From positions 1 to 64,000 of the forward strand of contig NZ_PVZB01000014.1 of the NCBI RefSeq assembly GCF_003002025.1: 64,000 nucleotides of DNA. Reading direction: 5' to 3'. Below, one piece after another: positions 8,566-17,901 of the stretch. The first letter of the stretch is position 1; each line of letters starts with the position of its first letter. The notes beneath the pieces are model-generated. The model saw nothing but the letters and a program-made list of their open reading frames with translations. It did not search any database and was not told the origin of the DNA. The DNA is from Paraburkholderia sp. BL25I1N1 (lineage in GTDB: Bacteria; Pseudomonadota; Gammaproteobacteria; Burkholderiales; Burkholderiaceae). The position numbers and the translations under genes are program-made.

Positions 8566-8684
8566 AGCCAGTCATCTGCATGACAGCTGAAGGAGCGTTA
8601 TTGCCAACTCCGACCATGAAGGGGAAACGAAGGAGCAGGCTCCGCGCGCGGGTCACGAAACCCACGCGCGGAGTCCGCGTCAGG

Positions 8685-9050
8685 CTATTTCTTCACTGCC
8701 ACCGTGGCGTTGCTCTTCGGCGTGGCGGCCGGAACGGCCGTGCCTTTGGTCTGTGCAGCCGCCGCAGCCTGCGGGTTAGCAGCCGCGCCAGCCGGACCGA
8801 CAGCGAGACCCTCCGCCTGCAGGCGCTCGACGGTATGCCCGCCCATGCCTTTGACGCGCTTGCCGAGGTCGGCCGGATCCTTGAACGGACCATGCGCTGC
8901 ACGCTCGTCGAGAATGGCTTTCGCTTTGGCAGGACCGATGCCCTTGATGCCGCGCAACGCATCCTCATTAGCCGTGTTGACGTCGACCGCCGCATAAGCG
9001 TGGCCAAAAGCGGCGAGCATGGCCGCGGTAACCAGAATTTTTCGAAACAT
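8685..9050 (-). CDS. Secreted helix-hairpin-helix protein, ComEA-like
   Basis: This 121-residue protein has a signal peptide (MFRKILVTAAMLAAFGHAYA) and one helix-hairpin-helix unit: VDVNTANEDALRGIKGIGPAKAKAILDERA in two pieces, followed by GPFKDPADLGKRVKGMG. This is the DNA-binding module of the competence protein ComEA, which holds incoming DNA in the periplasm. The Ala/Pro/Thr-rich tail of 40 residues is probably disordered. The ATG at 9050 is chosen because it begins the signal peptide; the longer open frame upstream is not signal-like. A role in DNA uptake is inferred from the family only; no other com gene is nearby. Confidence 0.85.
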   Translation of the reverse strand: MFRKILVTAAMLAAFGHAYAAVDVNTANEDALRGIKGIGPAKAKAILDERAAHGPFKDPADLGKRVKGMGGHTVERLQAEGLAVGPAGAAANPQAAAAAQTKGTAVPAATPKSNATVAVKK

Positions 9051-9127
9051 ATGGAATCTCCCTCGTACAACCGGTTGGCGACCATCACCAACCGGGAGAT
9101 TCCAGTTTAAAGAGGGATCCGAATTAT

Positions 9128-10120
9128 TTACACCTGGCCGAATAGCCAACGCACGTAACGGTCGACACCTTCCTGCACGCTCAGGAACGGCGCGTCGTAG
9201 CCCGCCGCGCGCAGTTTCGACTGATCCGCCTGCGTGAAGCACTGGTACTTGCCGCGCAACGCGTCGGGGAACGGAATGTATTCGATCAGCCCGCGCTGCA
9301 CCTGATCGGCGAGCGAGAGCGCCGGTTCGTTGTTCAGCGAGCGCAGCGTGTTGACCACCGTGCTGGCGATGTCGTTGAACGGTTGCGCGCGGCCGCTGCC
9401 CAGGTTGAAGATGCCCGACTTGTCCGGATTGTCGAAGAAGAACAGATTGACCTTCACCACGTCTTCCACTGAGACAAAGTCGCGCGTCTGTTCGCCCGCC
9501 GCATAGCCGTTATATTCGCCGAACAGCTTGACTTTGCCCTCGGCGCGGAACTGGTTGAAGTTGTGAAACGCCACCGACGCCATGCGCGCCTTATGCGTTT
9601 CGCGCGGCCCGTAGACATTGAAGTAACGGAAGCCGGCAATCTGGCTCTTCGCCGTGGGCAGCACGCGGCGGATCACCTGGTCGAACAGGAACTTCGAATA
9701 GCCGTACACGTTCAGCGGCTGTTCGACTTCGCGCTCTTCGACGAAACGGCTCGAGCCGCCGTACGTCGCCGCCGAAGACGCATACAGGAACTGGATGTTC
9801 TGCGCGAGGCAGACATCGAGCACGTCGCGGCTGTAGCGGAAGTTGTTGTCCATCATGTAGCGGCCGTCGGTTTCCATCGTGTCCGAACAGGCGCCTTCGT
9901 GGAAAATCGCGCGCACCTTGCCGAAGTCGCCACGCTTGAAGCGTTCGACGAATTCGGTCTTGTCGAGGTAGTCGTCGATCTCGCAGTCGACCAGGTTCTT
10001 GAACTTGTCCGCGCGCGTGAGATTGTCCACGGCGATGATGCGTTGTTCACCGCGCTCGTTGAGCGCCTTCACGAGATTGCTGCCGATAAAACCGGCCGCG
10101 CCGGTGACGATGAGGGTCAT
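9128..10120 (-). CDS. hldD: ADP-L-glycero-D-manno-heptose 6-epimerase
   Basis: This 330-residue short-chain dehydrogenase-fold enzyme converts ADP-D,D-heptose to ADP-L,D-heptose, the donor for the LPS inner core. It has the NADP-binding TGAAGFIGSNLVKAL at the start, FHEGACSDTMETDGRYM, ASSAATYG and the catalytic YGYSKFLFD (Tyr-x3-Lys). Length matches E. coli HldD/RfaD (310) with a slightly longer C-terminus. It follows hldA on the same strand with a 145-base gap, so the two heptose genes are probably expressed together or from neighbouring promoters. Confidence 0.96.
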   Translation of the reverse strand: MTLIVTGAAGFIGSNLVKALNERGEQRIIAVDNLTRADKFKNLVDCEIDDYLDKTEFVERFKRGDFGKVRAIFHEGACSDTMETDGRYMMDNNFRYSRDVLDVCLAQNIQFLYASSAATYGGSSRFVEEREVEQPLNVYGYSKFLFDQVIRRVLPTAKSQIAGFRYFNVYGPRETHKARMASVAFHNFNQFRAEGKVKLFGEYNGYAAGEQTRDFVSVEDVVKVNLFFFDNPDKSGIFNLGSGRAQPFNDIASTVVNTLRSLNNEPALSLADQVQRGLIEYIPFPDALRGKYQCFTQADQSKLRAAGYDAPFLSVQEGVDRYVRWLFGQV

Positions 10121-10265
10121 GATTGATGATCCTGCGGTAGTGAGCTTGGCATTGGATCGGAGTCAGCGCGTGGCGCTCGCTCCGATCGACAGGTTCAGTC
10201 GACGCCACGCGGATCCCATTTGCACGCCGTTCACAGAAGCACAGCGAGGGACCCGGCGGGCCGCA

Positions 10266-11273
10266 TCAGTGAAAAAGTTCGTCGTAGTCGACGGTGGCGG
10301 TGCCGAGTTTGCCGACCACGATGCCGGCCGCGCGATTCGCGAGCCCGACCGCCTCGACCAGCGTAAGACCCGCGCCGAGCATGGCAGCGAGCGTGGCGAT
10401 CACGGTGTCGCCCGCGCCCGAGACATCATACACTTCGCGCGCAACCGCCGAGGCGTGCAGGATGCCGTCGTCCGAGAACAGCGTCATGCCCTCTTCCGAA
10501 CGCGTCAGCAGCAGCGCCTTGAACTGCAGATCGGCGCGCAGCTTCGTCACGCGCGCGATCAGATCTTCTTCCGATTTCCACTGGCCGACCACTTCCCGCA
10601 ACTCGGCGCGGTTCGGCGTGATCAGCGTGGCGCCGCGATAGCGTTCCCAGTCGTCGCCCTTCGGATCGACCAGCACCGGCTTGCCCACCGCGTGCGCCTT
10701 CGCGATCATCTGCGTGACGTGGGTCAGACCGCCCTTCGCGTAGTCGGACATCAGAATCACGTCGTGCGAGGGCAGCAGTTCATCGAATCGCGCGAGACCC
10801 GCGAGCAGCACTTCGTGCGCCGGCGAGTTCTCGAAATCGACGCGCAATAACTGTTGCTGGCGCGACAGCACACGCAGCTTGATCGTGGTGAGCAGCGCCG
10901 GATCGCGTTCGAGATGCGGCTTCACGCCGCTTTCGTCGAGCAGTTGCACGATGCGCTCGCCGGGTTCGTCATGGCCGACCACGCACAGCAAGCCGGTTTG
11001 CGCGCCGAGCGCGACCGCATTGCGCGCGACGTTCGCCGCGCCGCCGAGGCGGTCTTCCTGACGCTGCACGTGCACGACCGGCACGGGCGCTTCCGGCGAA
11101 ATGCGGTTCACGTCTCCAAACCAGTAGCGATCGAGCATGACGTCGCCCACCACCAGCACGCGCGCGGCGGCGAGCTGTTCGCGCGGCACTACCGTGAGCT
11201 GCGGTGCGGGCGTGCTCGGCACGGCGCCCGGCGCGGTCTCAGGCAACGGCCGGAAGTTCAGAGGGTTGGGCAT
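10266..11273 (-). CDS. hldA: D-glycero-beta-D-manno-heptose-7-phosphate kinase (HldA / RfaE domain I only)
   Basis: This 335-residue PfkB-family kinase has VVGDVMLDRYWFGDVNRISPEAP at the N-terminal side and the C-terminal catalytic motif DVSGAGDTVIATLAAML. It phosphorylates heptose-7-phosphate at C1 for ADP-heptose synthesis. E. coli HldE is about 477 residues because a nucleotidyltransferase domain is fused behind the kinase. Here the protein stops after the kinase, so that domain (HldC) must be encoded elsewhere, as known in other Burkholderia. The ATG at 11273 overlaps the end of ugd by 35 bases; an in-frame TTG four codons upstream is possible. Confidence 0.93.
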   Translation of the reverse strand: MPNPLNFRPLPETAPGAVPSTPAPQLTVVPREQLAAARVLVVGDVMLDRYWFGDVNRISPEAPVPVVHVQRQEDRLGGAANVARNAVALGAQTGLLCVVGHDEPGERIVQLLDESGVKPHLERDPALLTTIKLRVLSRQQQLLRVDFENSPAHEVLLAGLARFDELLPSHDVILMSDYAKGGLTHVTQMIAKAHAVGKPVLVDPKGDDWERYRGATLITPNRAELREVVGQWKSEEDLIARVTKLRADLQFKALLLTRSEEGMTLFSDDGILHASAVAREVYDVSGAGDTVIATLAAMLGAGLTLVEAVGLANRAAGIVVGKLGTATVDYDELFH

Positions 11274-12642
11274 AAGGGCGTCCAATCGAGTGGTAGTCGA
11301 TGCCGAGTTCGGTCATCGCGTCCGGTTCATACAGGTTGCGGCCGTCGAAAATCAGCGGCGACTTCAGCACCGATTTCAGATGAACGAAATCCGGGCTCTT
11401 GAATTCTTTCCATTCGGTCACGATCACGAGGGCGTCGGCGCCGGTGAGCGTTTCGTCCTGCGTAGCCGTGAAAGTGAGACGCGCGAACTGGTCCGGTGCG
11501 TCGTGCAGGTCCATGGCGAACACGCGGCGCGCTTCGGTTACCGCGACCGGATCGTACGCGCGCACCTGGGCACCGCGCGCCAGCAGTTCCGAGATCAGGC
11601 GACGGCTCGGCGCCTCGCGCATGTCGTCGGTATTCGGCTTGAATGCGAGGCCCCACACGGCGAACGTGCGGCCGCTCAGATCGTCGCCGAGCTTGCTTGT
11701 GATCTTGTGCACCAGCACGTCTTTCTGCTTGTGATTCACTTCCTCGACCGCTTCGAGGATGCGCAGATTGTGGCCGCTCTCGCTGGCCGTGCGGATCAGC
11801 GCCTGCACGTCCTTTGGGAAGCACGAGCCGCCGTAGCCGCAGCCGGCGTACAGGAAGTGATAGCCAATCCGCGGATCCGAGCCGATGCCGCGGCGCACCG
11901 CTTCGATATCCGCGCCGACGCGGTCGGCCAGATTCGACATCTCGTTCATGAACGAGATGCGCGTGGCGAGCATGGCGTTGGCGGCGTATTTCGTGAACTC
12001 GGCCGAGCGCACATCCATGTACAAAGTGCGTTCGTGATTGCGGTTGAACGGCGCGTACAGACGCTTCATCAGTTCACGCGCGCGCATGCCGGGTTCGTCT
12101 TCGTCGATGCCGATCACGATGCGGTCCGGGCGCATGAAGTCGTCGACCGCCGCGCCTTCCTTCAGGAACTCGGGGTTGGACACCACCGAGAAACGATGCT
12201 GCGCGCTGGCGGCGAGCCCGCGTTTAGCCAGTTCTTCCTCGACCACCGTACGCACGCGCTGCGCGGTGCCGACCGGCACCGTCGACTTGTCGACGATCAC
12301 CTTGAAGCCGTTCATCGTGCGGCCGATATTGCGGGCCGCTTCGAGCACGTATTGCAGGTCGGCCGAGCCGTCTTCGTCCGGCGGCGTGCCGACCGCGATG
12401 AACTGCACGTCGCCGTGCGCGACGCTGGCTTCGACATCCGTGGAAAACGTGATGCGGCGTGCCGCGCGCGTGCGGGCGATCATCTCCTGCAAACCGGGCT
12501 CGTGGATCGGCACGCCGCCGCTGTTGAGGATTTCGATCTTGCGCGGATCGACGTCGAGACAGAAAACGTCGTGACCGATCTCGGCGAGACACGCGCCAGT
12601 GACAAGACCCACATAGCCCGTGCCGATAATGGTGATTTTCAT
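11239..12642 (-). CDS. ugd: UDP-glucose 6-dehydrogenase
   Basis: This 467-residue enzyme oxidises UDP-glucose to UDP-glucuronate with two NAD. The N-terminus has the Rossmann motif IGTGYVGLVTGACLAEIGHD, and the catalytic cysteine is in CGYGGSCFPKDVQAL. The C-terminal domain has VWGLAFKPNTDDMREAPS. UDP-glucuronate feeds 4-amino-arabinose modification of lipid A, capsule and exopolysaccharide. It sits between lapB and hldA on the minus strand and overlaps hldA, so its product is tied to envelope polysaccharide synthesis. Confidence 0.96.
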   Translation of the reverse strand: MKITIIGTGYVGLVTGACLAEIGHDVFCLDVDPRKIEILNSGGVPIHEPGLQEMIARTRAARRITFSTDVEASVAHGDVQFIAVGTPPDEDGSADLQYVLEAARNIGRTMNGFKVIVDKSTVPVGTAQRVRTVVEEELAKRGLAASAQHRFSVVSNPEFLKEGAAVDDFMRPDRIVIGIDEDEPGMRARELMKRLYAPFNRNHERTLYMDVRSAEFTKYAANAMLATRISFMNEMSNLADRVGADIEAVRRGIGSDPRIGYHFLYAGCGYGGSCFPKDVQALIRTASESGHNLRILEAVEEVNHKQKDVLVHKITSKLGDDLSGRTFAVWGLAFKPNTDDMREAPSRRLISELLARGAQVRAYDPVAVTEARRVFAMDLHDAPDQFARLTFTATQDETLTGADALVIVTEWKEFKSPDFVHLKSVLKSPLIFDGRNLYEPDAMTELGIDYHSIGRPYAQPSELPAVA

Positions 12643-12798
12643 ACGCTTTCCGGTAGAGGGTTCCGGTGAGGATTCCCGGCGATGAAGCCGGTCAGAAACA
12701 CATTGCGAAATCCGCCCGCGCAGAGGCGGTTGCCATACGCCGGGCGGCGGCGCGACCGCGCGCCGGAAACCGGCGTCACCGTCGTTGCCGCGCGAGCA

Positions 12799-13974
12799 TC
12801 AGTTCGATGCGGTGATCGGCTCGACGCGGCGCGGCGCATAGGTTTCCCAACCGCTGCAACCCGGGCACTGCCAGTAGAAAAGCCGCGCCCTGAAACCGCA
12901 ATTCTGGCACGTATACCGTGGCAGATTTTTGGTGCGCTGACGGATCAGCGTGCGCATCAGTTCGAGTTCGCTGCGCCGCGGTTCTTCCGCGACGGCTTGC
13001 TGCGCTTCGAGCAGCCGCGTCATGCCCGCCAGATTCGGCGACTTCTGCATTTGCGAGCGCGCCAGCGCATGGGCGGCGTCAGGTCCTCGCAGCGATGCGA
13101 CGTGCTGATAGGCAACATCGAGCAGATCGTTGGTCGGATAGCGGTCCACCCACGTGGTCAGCAGATCGGCGCCATCTTGCGGACGGCCGAGCGCCTCGTA
13201 GGCCTTCATCAGCTTTTCCGCGACCAGCGGCAGATAGGCTGGATTCTGCTCCTCTACCCGACGCCATTGGGCGATGGCCGCTTCCTGCGCGCCGCCGGCC
13301 GCGTCGACGTCGCCGAACAGGATCGTGGCACGCACGTTGGTGGGGTTCGCCTTCAGCGCGAAGCCGAGCTGCCGGCGGGCTTCGTCCGGCTTCTTCTGTT
13401 GTAGCGCTTCCTGGGCGAGTTCGCAGTGGAATTGCGCGATTTCCTTGTCGAGCGACTCGGCGCCCATCGTTTCCAGATGACGGGCGGTGTCGATCGACTT
13501 GACCCAGTCCTTCTCGATTTCGTAGATGGTGAGGAGCGCGCGCTGTGCGCCCAACGCGTAGTCGCCGGTTTCGAGCGAGCGGAACGTTTCTTCCGCGCGA
13601 TCAAGCAGACCCGCCTTCAGGAAGTCTTGCCCCAGCTCGTAGAGTGCGTGATCGCGCTCGCTGACCGGCAGATCGGCGCGGCTCAACAGGTTCTGATGCA
13701 CGCGAATTGCGCGGTCCGTTTCGCCGCGGCGACGGAATAGATTACCCAGCGCGAAGTGCAGCTCGACAGTTTCCGGATCGAGCTTGACCACTTCGATGAA
13801 CGCGTCGATCGCCTGGTCCGGCTGCTCGTTGAGCAGGAAATTCAGGCCGCGAAAATACGAGCGTGGCAGGTTGGCGCTTTCGGACAGCAGCGTCTTGAGG
13901 TCGTAGCGCGCGGCCATCCAGCCGAACGCGAACGCGACGGGTATGACGAGCAGCCACCAGAAGTCTAGATCCAT
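12799..13974 (-). CDS. lapB: Lipopolysaccharide assembly protein LapB (YciM)
   Basis: This 391-residue protein has one N-terminal membrane helix (residues 4-20, WWLLVIPVAFAFGWMAA), TPR repeats over most of its length (for example AIDAFIEVVKLDPETVELHFA) and a C-terminal rubredoxin-like metal knuckle, CQNCGFRARLFYWQCPGCSGW. In E. coli LapB recruits LpxC to FtsH for degradation and so sets LPS amounts. The two CxxC pairs needed for this are intact. It follows lapA by 68 bases on the same strand, as in enterobacteria. Confidence 0.95.
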   Translation of the reverse strand: MDLDFWWLLVIPVAFAFGWMAARYDLKTLLSESANLPRSYFRGLNFLLNEQPDQAIDAFIEVVKLDPETVELHFALGNLFRRRGETDRAIRVHQNLLSRADLPVSERDHALYELGQDFLKAGLLDRAEETFRSLETGDYALGAQRALLTIYEIEKDWVKSIDTARHLETMGAESLDKEIAQFHCELAQEALQQKKPDEARRQLGFALKANPTNVRATILFGDVDAAGGAQEAAIAQWRRVEEQNPAYLPLVAEKLMKAYEALGRPQDGADLLTTWVDRYPTNDLLDVAYQHVASLRGPDAAHALARSQMQKSPNLAGMTRLLEAQQAVAEEPRRSELELMRTLIRQRTKNLPRYTCQNCGFRARLFYWQCPGCSGWETYAPRRVEPITASN

Positions 13975-14042
13975 GCGATTAATGCAAATGTGCGGGAAAG
14001 CGAAGACGGAAAGCCGCGCTTAAAACGCGCGGCGCAAGGCAT

Positions 14043-14336
14043 TCAGATCAGCGGCGGCATGGGCGGTTGTTCGACCACGACCGGGGTTTCGCGCGCCACC
14101 CGCAACTCGCGCTTGAGCCGGCCGTTTTCCATGCGCAAGCGCAGCATGGCTGGCATTGACGACACCAGCCCGGCCAGCAGCCCCACCACGAAGAACGCGA
14201 GGCCGATCAGGATCAACGGTGCCGACCACGCGTAGCCGGCGAGGAAATTCAGCGTAGCAGGTTGTGTATTGGCGAGCGCCAGCACCAGCAGCAGCACGAA
14301 CACCAGCACACGGATCAGCCAGACGATAAATTTCAT
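14043..14336 (-). CDS. lapA: Lipopolysaccharide assembly protein LapA (DUF1049)
   Basis: This 97-residue inner-membrane protein has two hydrophobic helices (about residues 3-20 and 40-62) joined by the conserved NTQPATLNFLAGYAW segment. A basic coiled tail (MENGRLKRELRVARE) follows on the cytoplasmic side. This is the DUF1049/YciS family that works with LapB. The ATG at 14336 is the first residue of the family consensus (MKFIVWLIRVLVFV); the frame stays open for 200 codons upstream but that part is low-complexity and not protein-like. Confidence 0.9.
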   Translation of the reverse strand: MKFIVWLIRVLVFVLLLVLALANTQPATLNFLAGYAWSAPLILIGLAFFVVGLLAGLVSSMPAMLRLRMENGRLKRELRVARETPVVVEQPPMPPLI

Positions 14337-14936
14337 GAATAGGTCTCTTGACGGCAGTTGCGGGGTGACGCCGGCTTGATGACGCGTCGCGCCACGGTGT
14401 TGCCCGCGCCGAAGTGACCCGTATTGTAATTGAAGCCCTCGCGGCTGGGCAGGAAGTGGCGGATTGAGGGTTACGCGAGGTTGTCTTGTTTGGGCGGTAG
14501 GTGAGCGGGTGCGGCGGTGGGTTAGCGCTCGGCGGCTGTGTTCGCGGGCCGTGCCGGCTTGCGTGCTTGCAGGCAGCGCGGTGCCTGCATGCGGATCATC
14601 GTGGCGGCGTGCGGTGGGCCTTGCTTGCCTGCGAGGGCGTCTGTCCGCCTGTTCGCGCGCCGTACATGTTTGCCACGCCGGCTTGCGCGCTCGCGGTACG
14701 TGTGCCGCCGCGCAAGCCTTGCTGCACAGTTGCGCGTTACGCATAAACACGAGCTGCGGGCGTGCTCGCGCGCCACGCTTGTCGGCCATGCGCCGGCCCG
14801 GGGCGAAACGCCGCGAGCAAACCGCCAACATACAGGCGAAAAAAAAGCGCCCGAAGGCGCTTTTTCTGGTCTTTTGCCGACTGGCTTTGGCCGCTGACGC
14901 TACCAATGCCACGCTGCAAACGGCACAGCGAAGCAT
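14337..14936. other. 600-base intergenic region between lapA and ihfB
   Basis: No gene is recognised. The middle (about 14490-14800) is very GC-rich and made of degenerate repeats: GCCGGCTTGCGTGCTTGC at 14553-14570 recurs as GCCGGCTTGCGCGCTCGC at 14677-14694, and GTTCGCG-GCCGT occurs near 14540 and 14651. Several frames are open through it because of base composition alone. The right end holds the ihfB terminator. Confidence 0.6.
14841..14865 (-). terminator. Terminator of ihfB (also symmetric on the plus strand)
   Basis: The arms AAAAAGCGCC and GGCGCTTTTT enclose a CGAA tetraloop. It lies 72 bases after the ihfB stop on the minus strand. The A and T runs make it usable in both directions. 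Confidence 0.88.
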
Positions 14937-15260
14937 TTACAGATCGTCATCCGGCTCTTCGGCCTTCAACGGCTCACCCGCGCGACGATCTACCCGTTCA
15001 CGCAATTCCTTGCCCGGCTTGAAGTGCGGTACGTACTTCTCAGGTACCAGCACCTTCTCGCCCGACTTCGGATTACGCCCGACGCGGGAGGGACGGCGGT
15101 TAAGGCCGAAGCTGCCGAAGCCGCGAATTTCGATGCGGTGACCGTTGGCAAGTGCCTCCGACATCGCATCGAGCATCGTCTTCACCGCGAAATCCGCATC
15201 TTTAAGGACAAGTTGCGGAAATCGCGCAGCCAGTTGGGCGACCAATTCCGATTTGGTCAT
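14937..15260 (-). CDS. ihfB: Integration host factor beta subunit
   Basis: This 107-residue DNA-bending protein forms a heterodimer with IhfA. It has MTKSELVAQLAARFPQLV, the arm GHRIEIRGFGSFGLNRRPSR with the intercalating proline in GRNPKSGEKV, and VPHFKPGKELRERV. It is longer than E. coli IhfB (94) by an acidic tail ending EEPDDDL. It follows rpsA by 21 bases, the standard rpsA-ihfB order, and is followed by a strong terminator. Confidence 0.96.
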   Translation of the reverse strand: MTKSELVAQLAARFPQLVLKDADFAVKTMLDAMSEALANGHRIEIRGFGSFGLNRRPSRVGRNPKSGEKVLVPEKYVPHFKPGKELRERVDRRAGEPLKAEEPDDDL

Positions 15261-15281
15261 ACTGCAGCAGACCTCTCAGAC

Positions 15282-16997
15282 TTACTGGTTCTGGCCGTCG
15301 AGCTTGGCCTTCAGCAGCGCGCCGAGGTTCGTCGTGCCGGTGGCAGCCGAGCTCGAGTCCGACGAAGCCAGGCCACGAATCGCTTCCTGCTGCTCAGCCG
15401 AATCCTTGGCCTTGATCGACAGGTTGATGCCACGCGACTTGCGATCGATGTTGATGATCATCGCGTTGACCTTGTCGCCTTCCTTCAGCACGTTGCGAGC
15501 ATCTTCCACGCGGTCTTGTGCGATTTCCGAAGCACGCAGGTAGCCTTCGACTTCCGTCGACAGCTGAACCACTGCACCCTTCGCGTCCACCGTCTTGACC
15601 ACGCCGTCGACGATCGAACCCTTGTCGTTCATGGCAACGAAGTTGCTGAACGGGTCGCCTTCGAGCTGCTTGATGCCCAGCGAAATGCGTTCCTTCTCGA
15701 CGTCGATGCCGAGAACGATCGCTTCCACTTCGTCGCCCTTCTTGTACTTGCGAACTGCTTCTTCGCCCGTTTCCGACCACGACAGGTCCGACAGGTGAAC
15801 CAGACCGTCGATGCCGCCCGGCAGACCGATGAAGACGCCGAAGTCGGTGATCGACTTGATTGCGCCTTGCAGCTTGTCGCCCTTCTTGAAGTTGCGGCTG
15901 AAGTCGTCCCACGGGTTCGGCTTGCATTGCTTCATGCCGAGGCTGATACGGCGGCGGTCTTCGTCGATTTCCAGAACCATGACTTCGACTTCGTCGCCCA
16001 GTTGCACAACCTTCGACGGTGCAACGTTCTTGTTCGTCCAGTCCATTTCCGACACGTGAACCAGGCCTTCGATGCCCGATTCGACTTCGACGAATGCGCC
16101 GTAGTCGGTGATGTTGGTGACCTTACCGAACAGGCGCGTGCCCGACGGGTAACGGCGCGAGATGCCTTCCCACGGATCGTCGCCCAGTTGCTTGATACCC
16201 AGCGAAACGCGGTTCTTCTCTTGATCGAACTTGAGGATCTTCGCGGTGACTTCCTGGCCAACCGACAGCACTTCGCTCGGGTGACGCACGCGACGCCATG
16301 CGATGTCGGTGATGTGCAGCAGGCCGTCGATACCGCCGAGGTCCACGAACGCGCCGTAATCCGTGATGTTCTTCACCACGCCTTCCACGATCGCGCCTTC
16401 CTTCAGCGTTTCGAGCAGCTTTGCGCGCTCTTCGCCTTGGGTCGCTTCGATCACGGCGCGGCGCGACAGCACGACGTTGTTACGCTTGCGGTCGAGCTTG
16501 ATGACGCGGAATTCCAGCGTCTTGCCTTCGTACGGGGTCGTGTCCTTGACCGGACGCGTGTCGACCAGCGAACCCGGCAGGAACGCGCGGATGCCGTTGA
16601 CCATGACGGTCATGCCGCCCTTGACCTTGCCCGTGATCGTGCCGGTCACGAGTTCGTTGTTGTCGAGAGCCTTTTCCAGCGACAGCCACGAAGCGAGGCG
16701 CTTAGCCTTGTCGCGCGACAGGATCGTGTCGCCATAGCCGTTTTCCAGCGCGTCGATCGCGACGGAAACGAAGTCGCCCGCCTGCACTTCTACCTCGCCC
16801 GCGTCGTTCAGGAACTCTTCGAGCGGGATGTAGGCTTCGGACTTGAGACCAGCGTTGACGACCACGAAGTTGTGGTCAACACGCACGACTTCGGCGGAGA
16901 TCACTTCGCCGGCGCGCATGTCTTGCTTGGTCAGCGACTCTTCGAACAGAGCCGCAAAAGATTCGGTATTCGGGGTAGAGGTTTGCAGGTCGGACAT
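15282..16997 (-). CDS. rpsA: 30S ribosomal protein S1
   Basis: This 571-residue protein has six S1 (OB-fold) RNA-binding domains in series. Repeat signatures include VKNITDYGAFVDLGGIDGLL, VTNITDYGAFVEVESGIEGL and IKSITDFGVFIGLPGGIDGL. The N-terminus (SFAALFEESL) carries the ribosome/S2 binding segment. S1 brings mRNA to the 30S subunit. The ATG at 16997 gives MSDLQTSTPNTESF; six upstream codons are ignored. The 182-base leader between cmk and rpsA is where autoregulation would act in other bacteria; no specific structure was worked out here. Confidence 0.97.
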   Translation of the reverse strand: MSDLQTSTPNTESFAALFEESLTKQDMRAGEVISAEVVRVDHNFVVVNAGLKSEAYIPLEEFLNDAGEVEVQAGDFVSVAIDALENGYGDTILSRDKAKRLASWLSLEKALDNNELVTGTITGKVKGGMTVMVNGIRAFLPGSLVDTRPVKDTTPYEGKTLEFRVIKLDRKRNNVVLSRRAVIEATQGEERAKLLETLKEGAIVEGVVKNITDYGAFVDLGGIDGLLHITDIAWRRVRHPSEVLSVGQEVTAKILKFDQEKNRVSLGIKQLGDDPWEGISRRYPSGTRLFGKVTNITDYGAFVEVESGIEGLVHVSEMDWTNKNVAPSKVVQLGDEVEVMVLEIDEDRRRISLGMKQCKPNPWDDFSRNFKKGDKLQGAIKSITDFGVFIGLPGGIDGLVHLSDLSWSETGEEAVRKYKKGDEVEAIVLGIDVEKERISLGIKQLEGDPFSNFVAMNDKGSIVDGVVKTVDAKGAVVQLSTEVEGYLRASEIAQDRVEDARNVLKEGDKVNAMIINIDRKSRGINLSIKAKDSAEQQEAIRGLASSDSSSAATGTTNLGALLKAKLDGQNQ

Positions 16998-17179
16998 AAA
17001 AATCAAAATTTGCATGGTTCTCGCGGTGCCCGGCTGGCCGGACGGTCAGCAATTTCGGCTAGAGTGCGAATGCCACGCGGGGTTATAGGGTTAAACACAA
17101 CGCTTCACGACGATCGCGAAGCACCTACTGACAACGGACTTCTACTGCGCCCACGCCTGAAGCACAACGCGTACTTTCA

Positions 17180-17866
17180 TCAGGCATGTGGGACTAAAGC
17201 TTCATACCACTGCACCACTTGCTCGACCGCCTGGTCGACCGACAATGCCGAGGTATCAAGCAGCTTTGCATCCGCCGCGGGCTTGAGTGGCGCGGCTGCG
17301 CGCTGACTGTCACGCTCATCGCGCTCGCGCAAATCCCGGAGCAAGTCATCTATATTAGCAGAAAATCCTTTTTGGATCAATTGCTTATGCCGGCGCGCCG
17401 CACGGGCCTCCACGCTGGCTGTCATGAACACCTTCAGCACGGCGTCCTGGAAGATCACCGTGCCCATGTCGCGGCCGTCGGCGACCAGCCCCGGTTCCTT
17501 ACGGAAAGCCCGCTGCCGCGCCACCAGTGCGGTGCGCACCGGCGCGTGCACGGCGATCGCCGAAGCGCGGGCGCCGACTTCCTCGGCGCGAATCTCAGCC
17601 GAAACGTCGACGCCGTCGAGCTGCGCCAGTCCCTCGCGGAAGGTGATGTGCAGGTCGTCGATCAGTTTTACAAGGGCGTCGGAATCGTCGGCCGCGATGT
17701 CGTAGCGCAGGCTGGCGAGCGCGGCGAGACGGTATAGCGCGCCGCTGTCCAGCAAGTGGAAGCCGAGGCTCGCGGCTACCAGCGCGGCCACGGTGCCTTT
17801 GCCGGAGGCACTCGGGCCGTCGATCGTAATGACGGGCGTCTGGTGAAAGGGACGGGTCGGTTTCAT
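17180..17866 (-). CDS. cmk: Cytidylate kinase
   Basis: This 228-residue kinase phosphorylates CMP and dCMP. The P-loop is ITIDGPSASGKGTVAALVA (residues 13-31), followed by LLDSGALYRLAAL. The central VADGRDMGTVIFQDA and the ARAARRHKQL lid region are as in E. coli Cmk. It follows aroA by 35 bases and precedes rpsA, the widely conserved aroA-cmk-rpsA order. Confidence 0.96.
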   Translation of the reverse strand: MKPTRPFHQTPVITIDGPSASGKGTVAALVAASLGFHLLDSGALYRLAALASLRYDIAADDSDALVKLIDDLHITFREGLAQLDGVDVSAEIRAEEVGARASAIAVHAPVRTALVARQRAFRKEPGLVADGRDMGTVIFQDAVLKVFMTASVEARAARRHKQLIQKGFSANIDDLLRDLRERDERDSQRAAAPLKPAADAKLLDTSALSVDQAVEQVVQWYEALVPHA

Positions 17867-17901
17867 CGAAAAAGTCGCACGTCAGTCGATTCGAAATCGA
17901 A

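Noticed and set aside
14337..14936. Protein gene continuing upstream of lapA
   Set aside because: The open frame is low-complexity, runs through the ihfB terminator and lacks conserved residues; the family starts at MKFIVW.
15024..17306. Long plus-strand open frame opposite ihfB and rpsA
   Set aside because: It is rich in Arg, His and Asp as expected for antisense of GC-rich coding DNA; rpsA and ihfB are certain.
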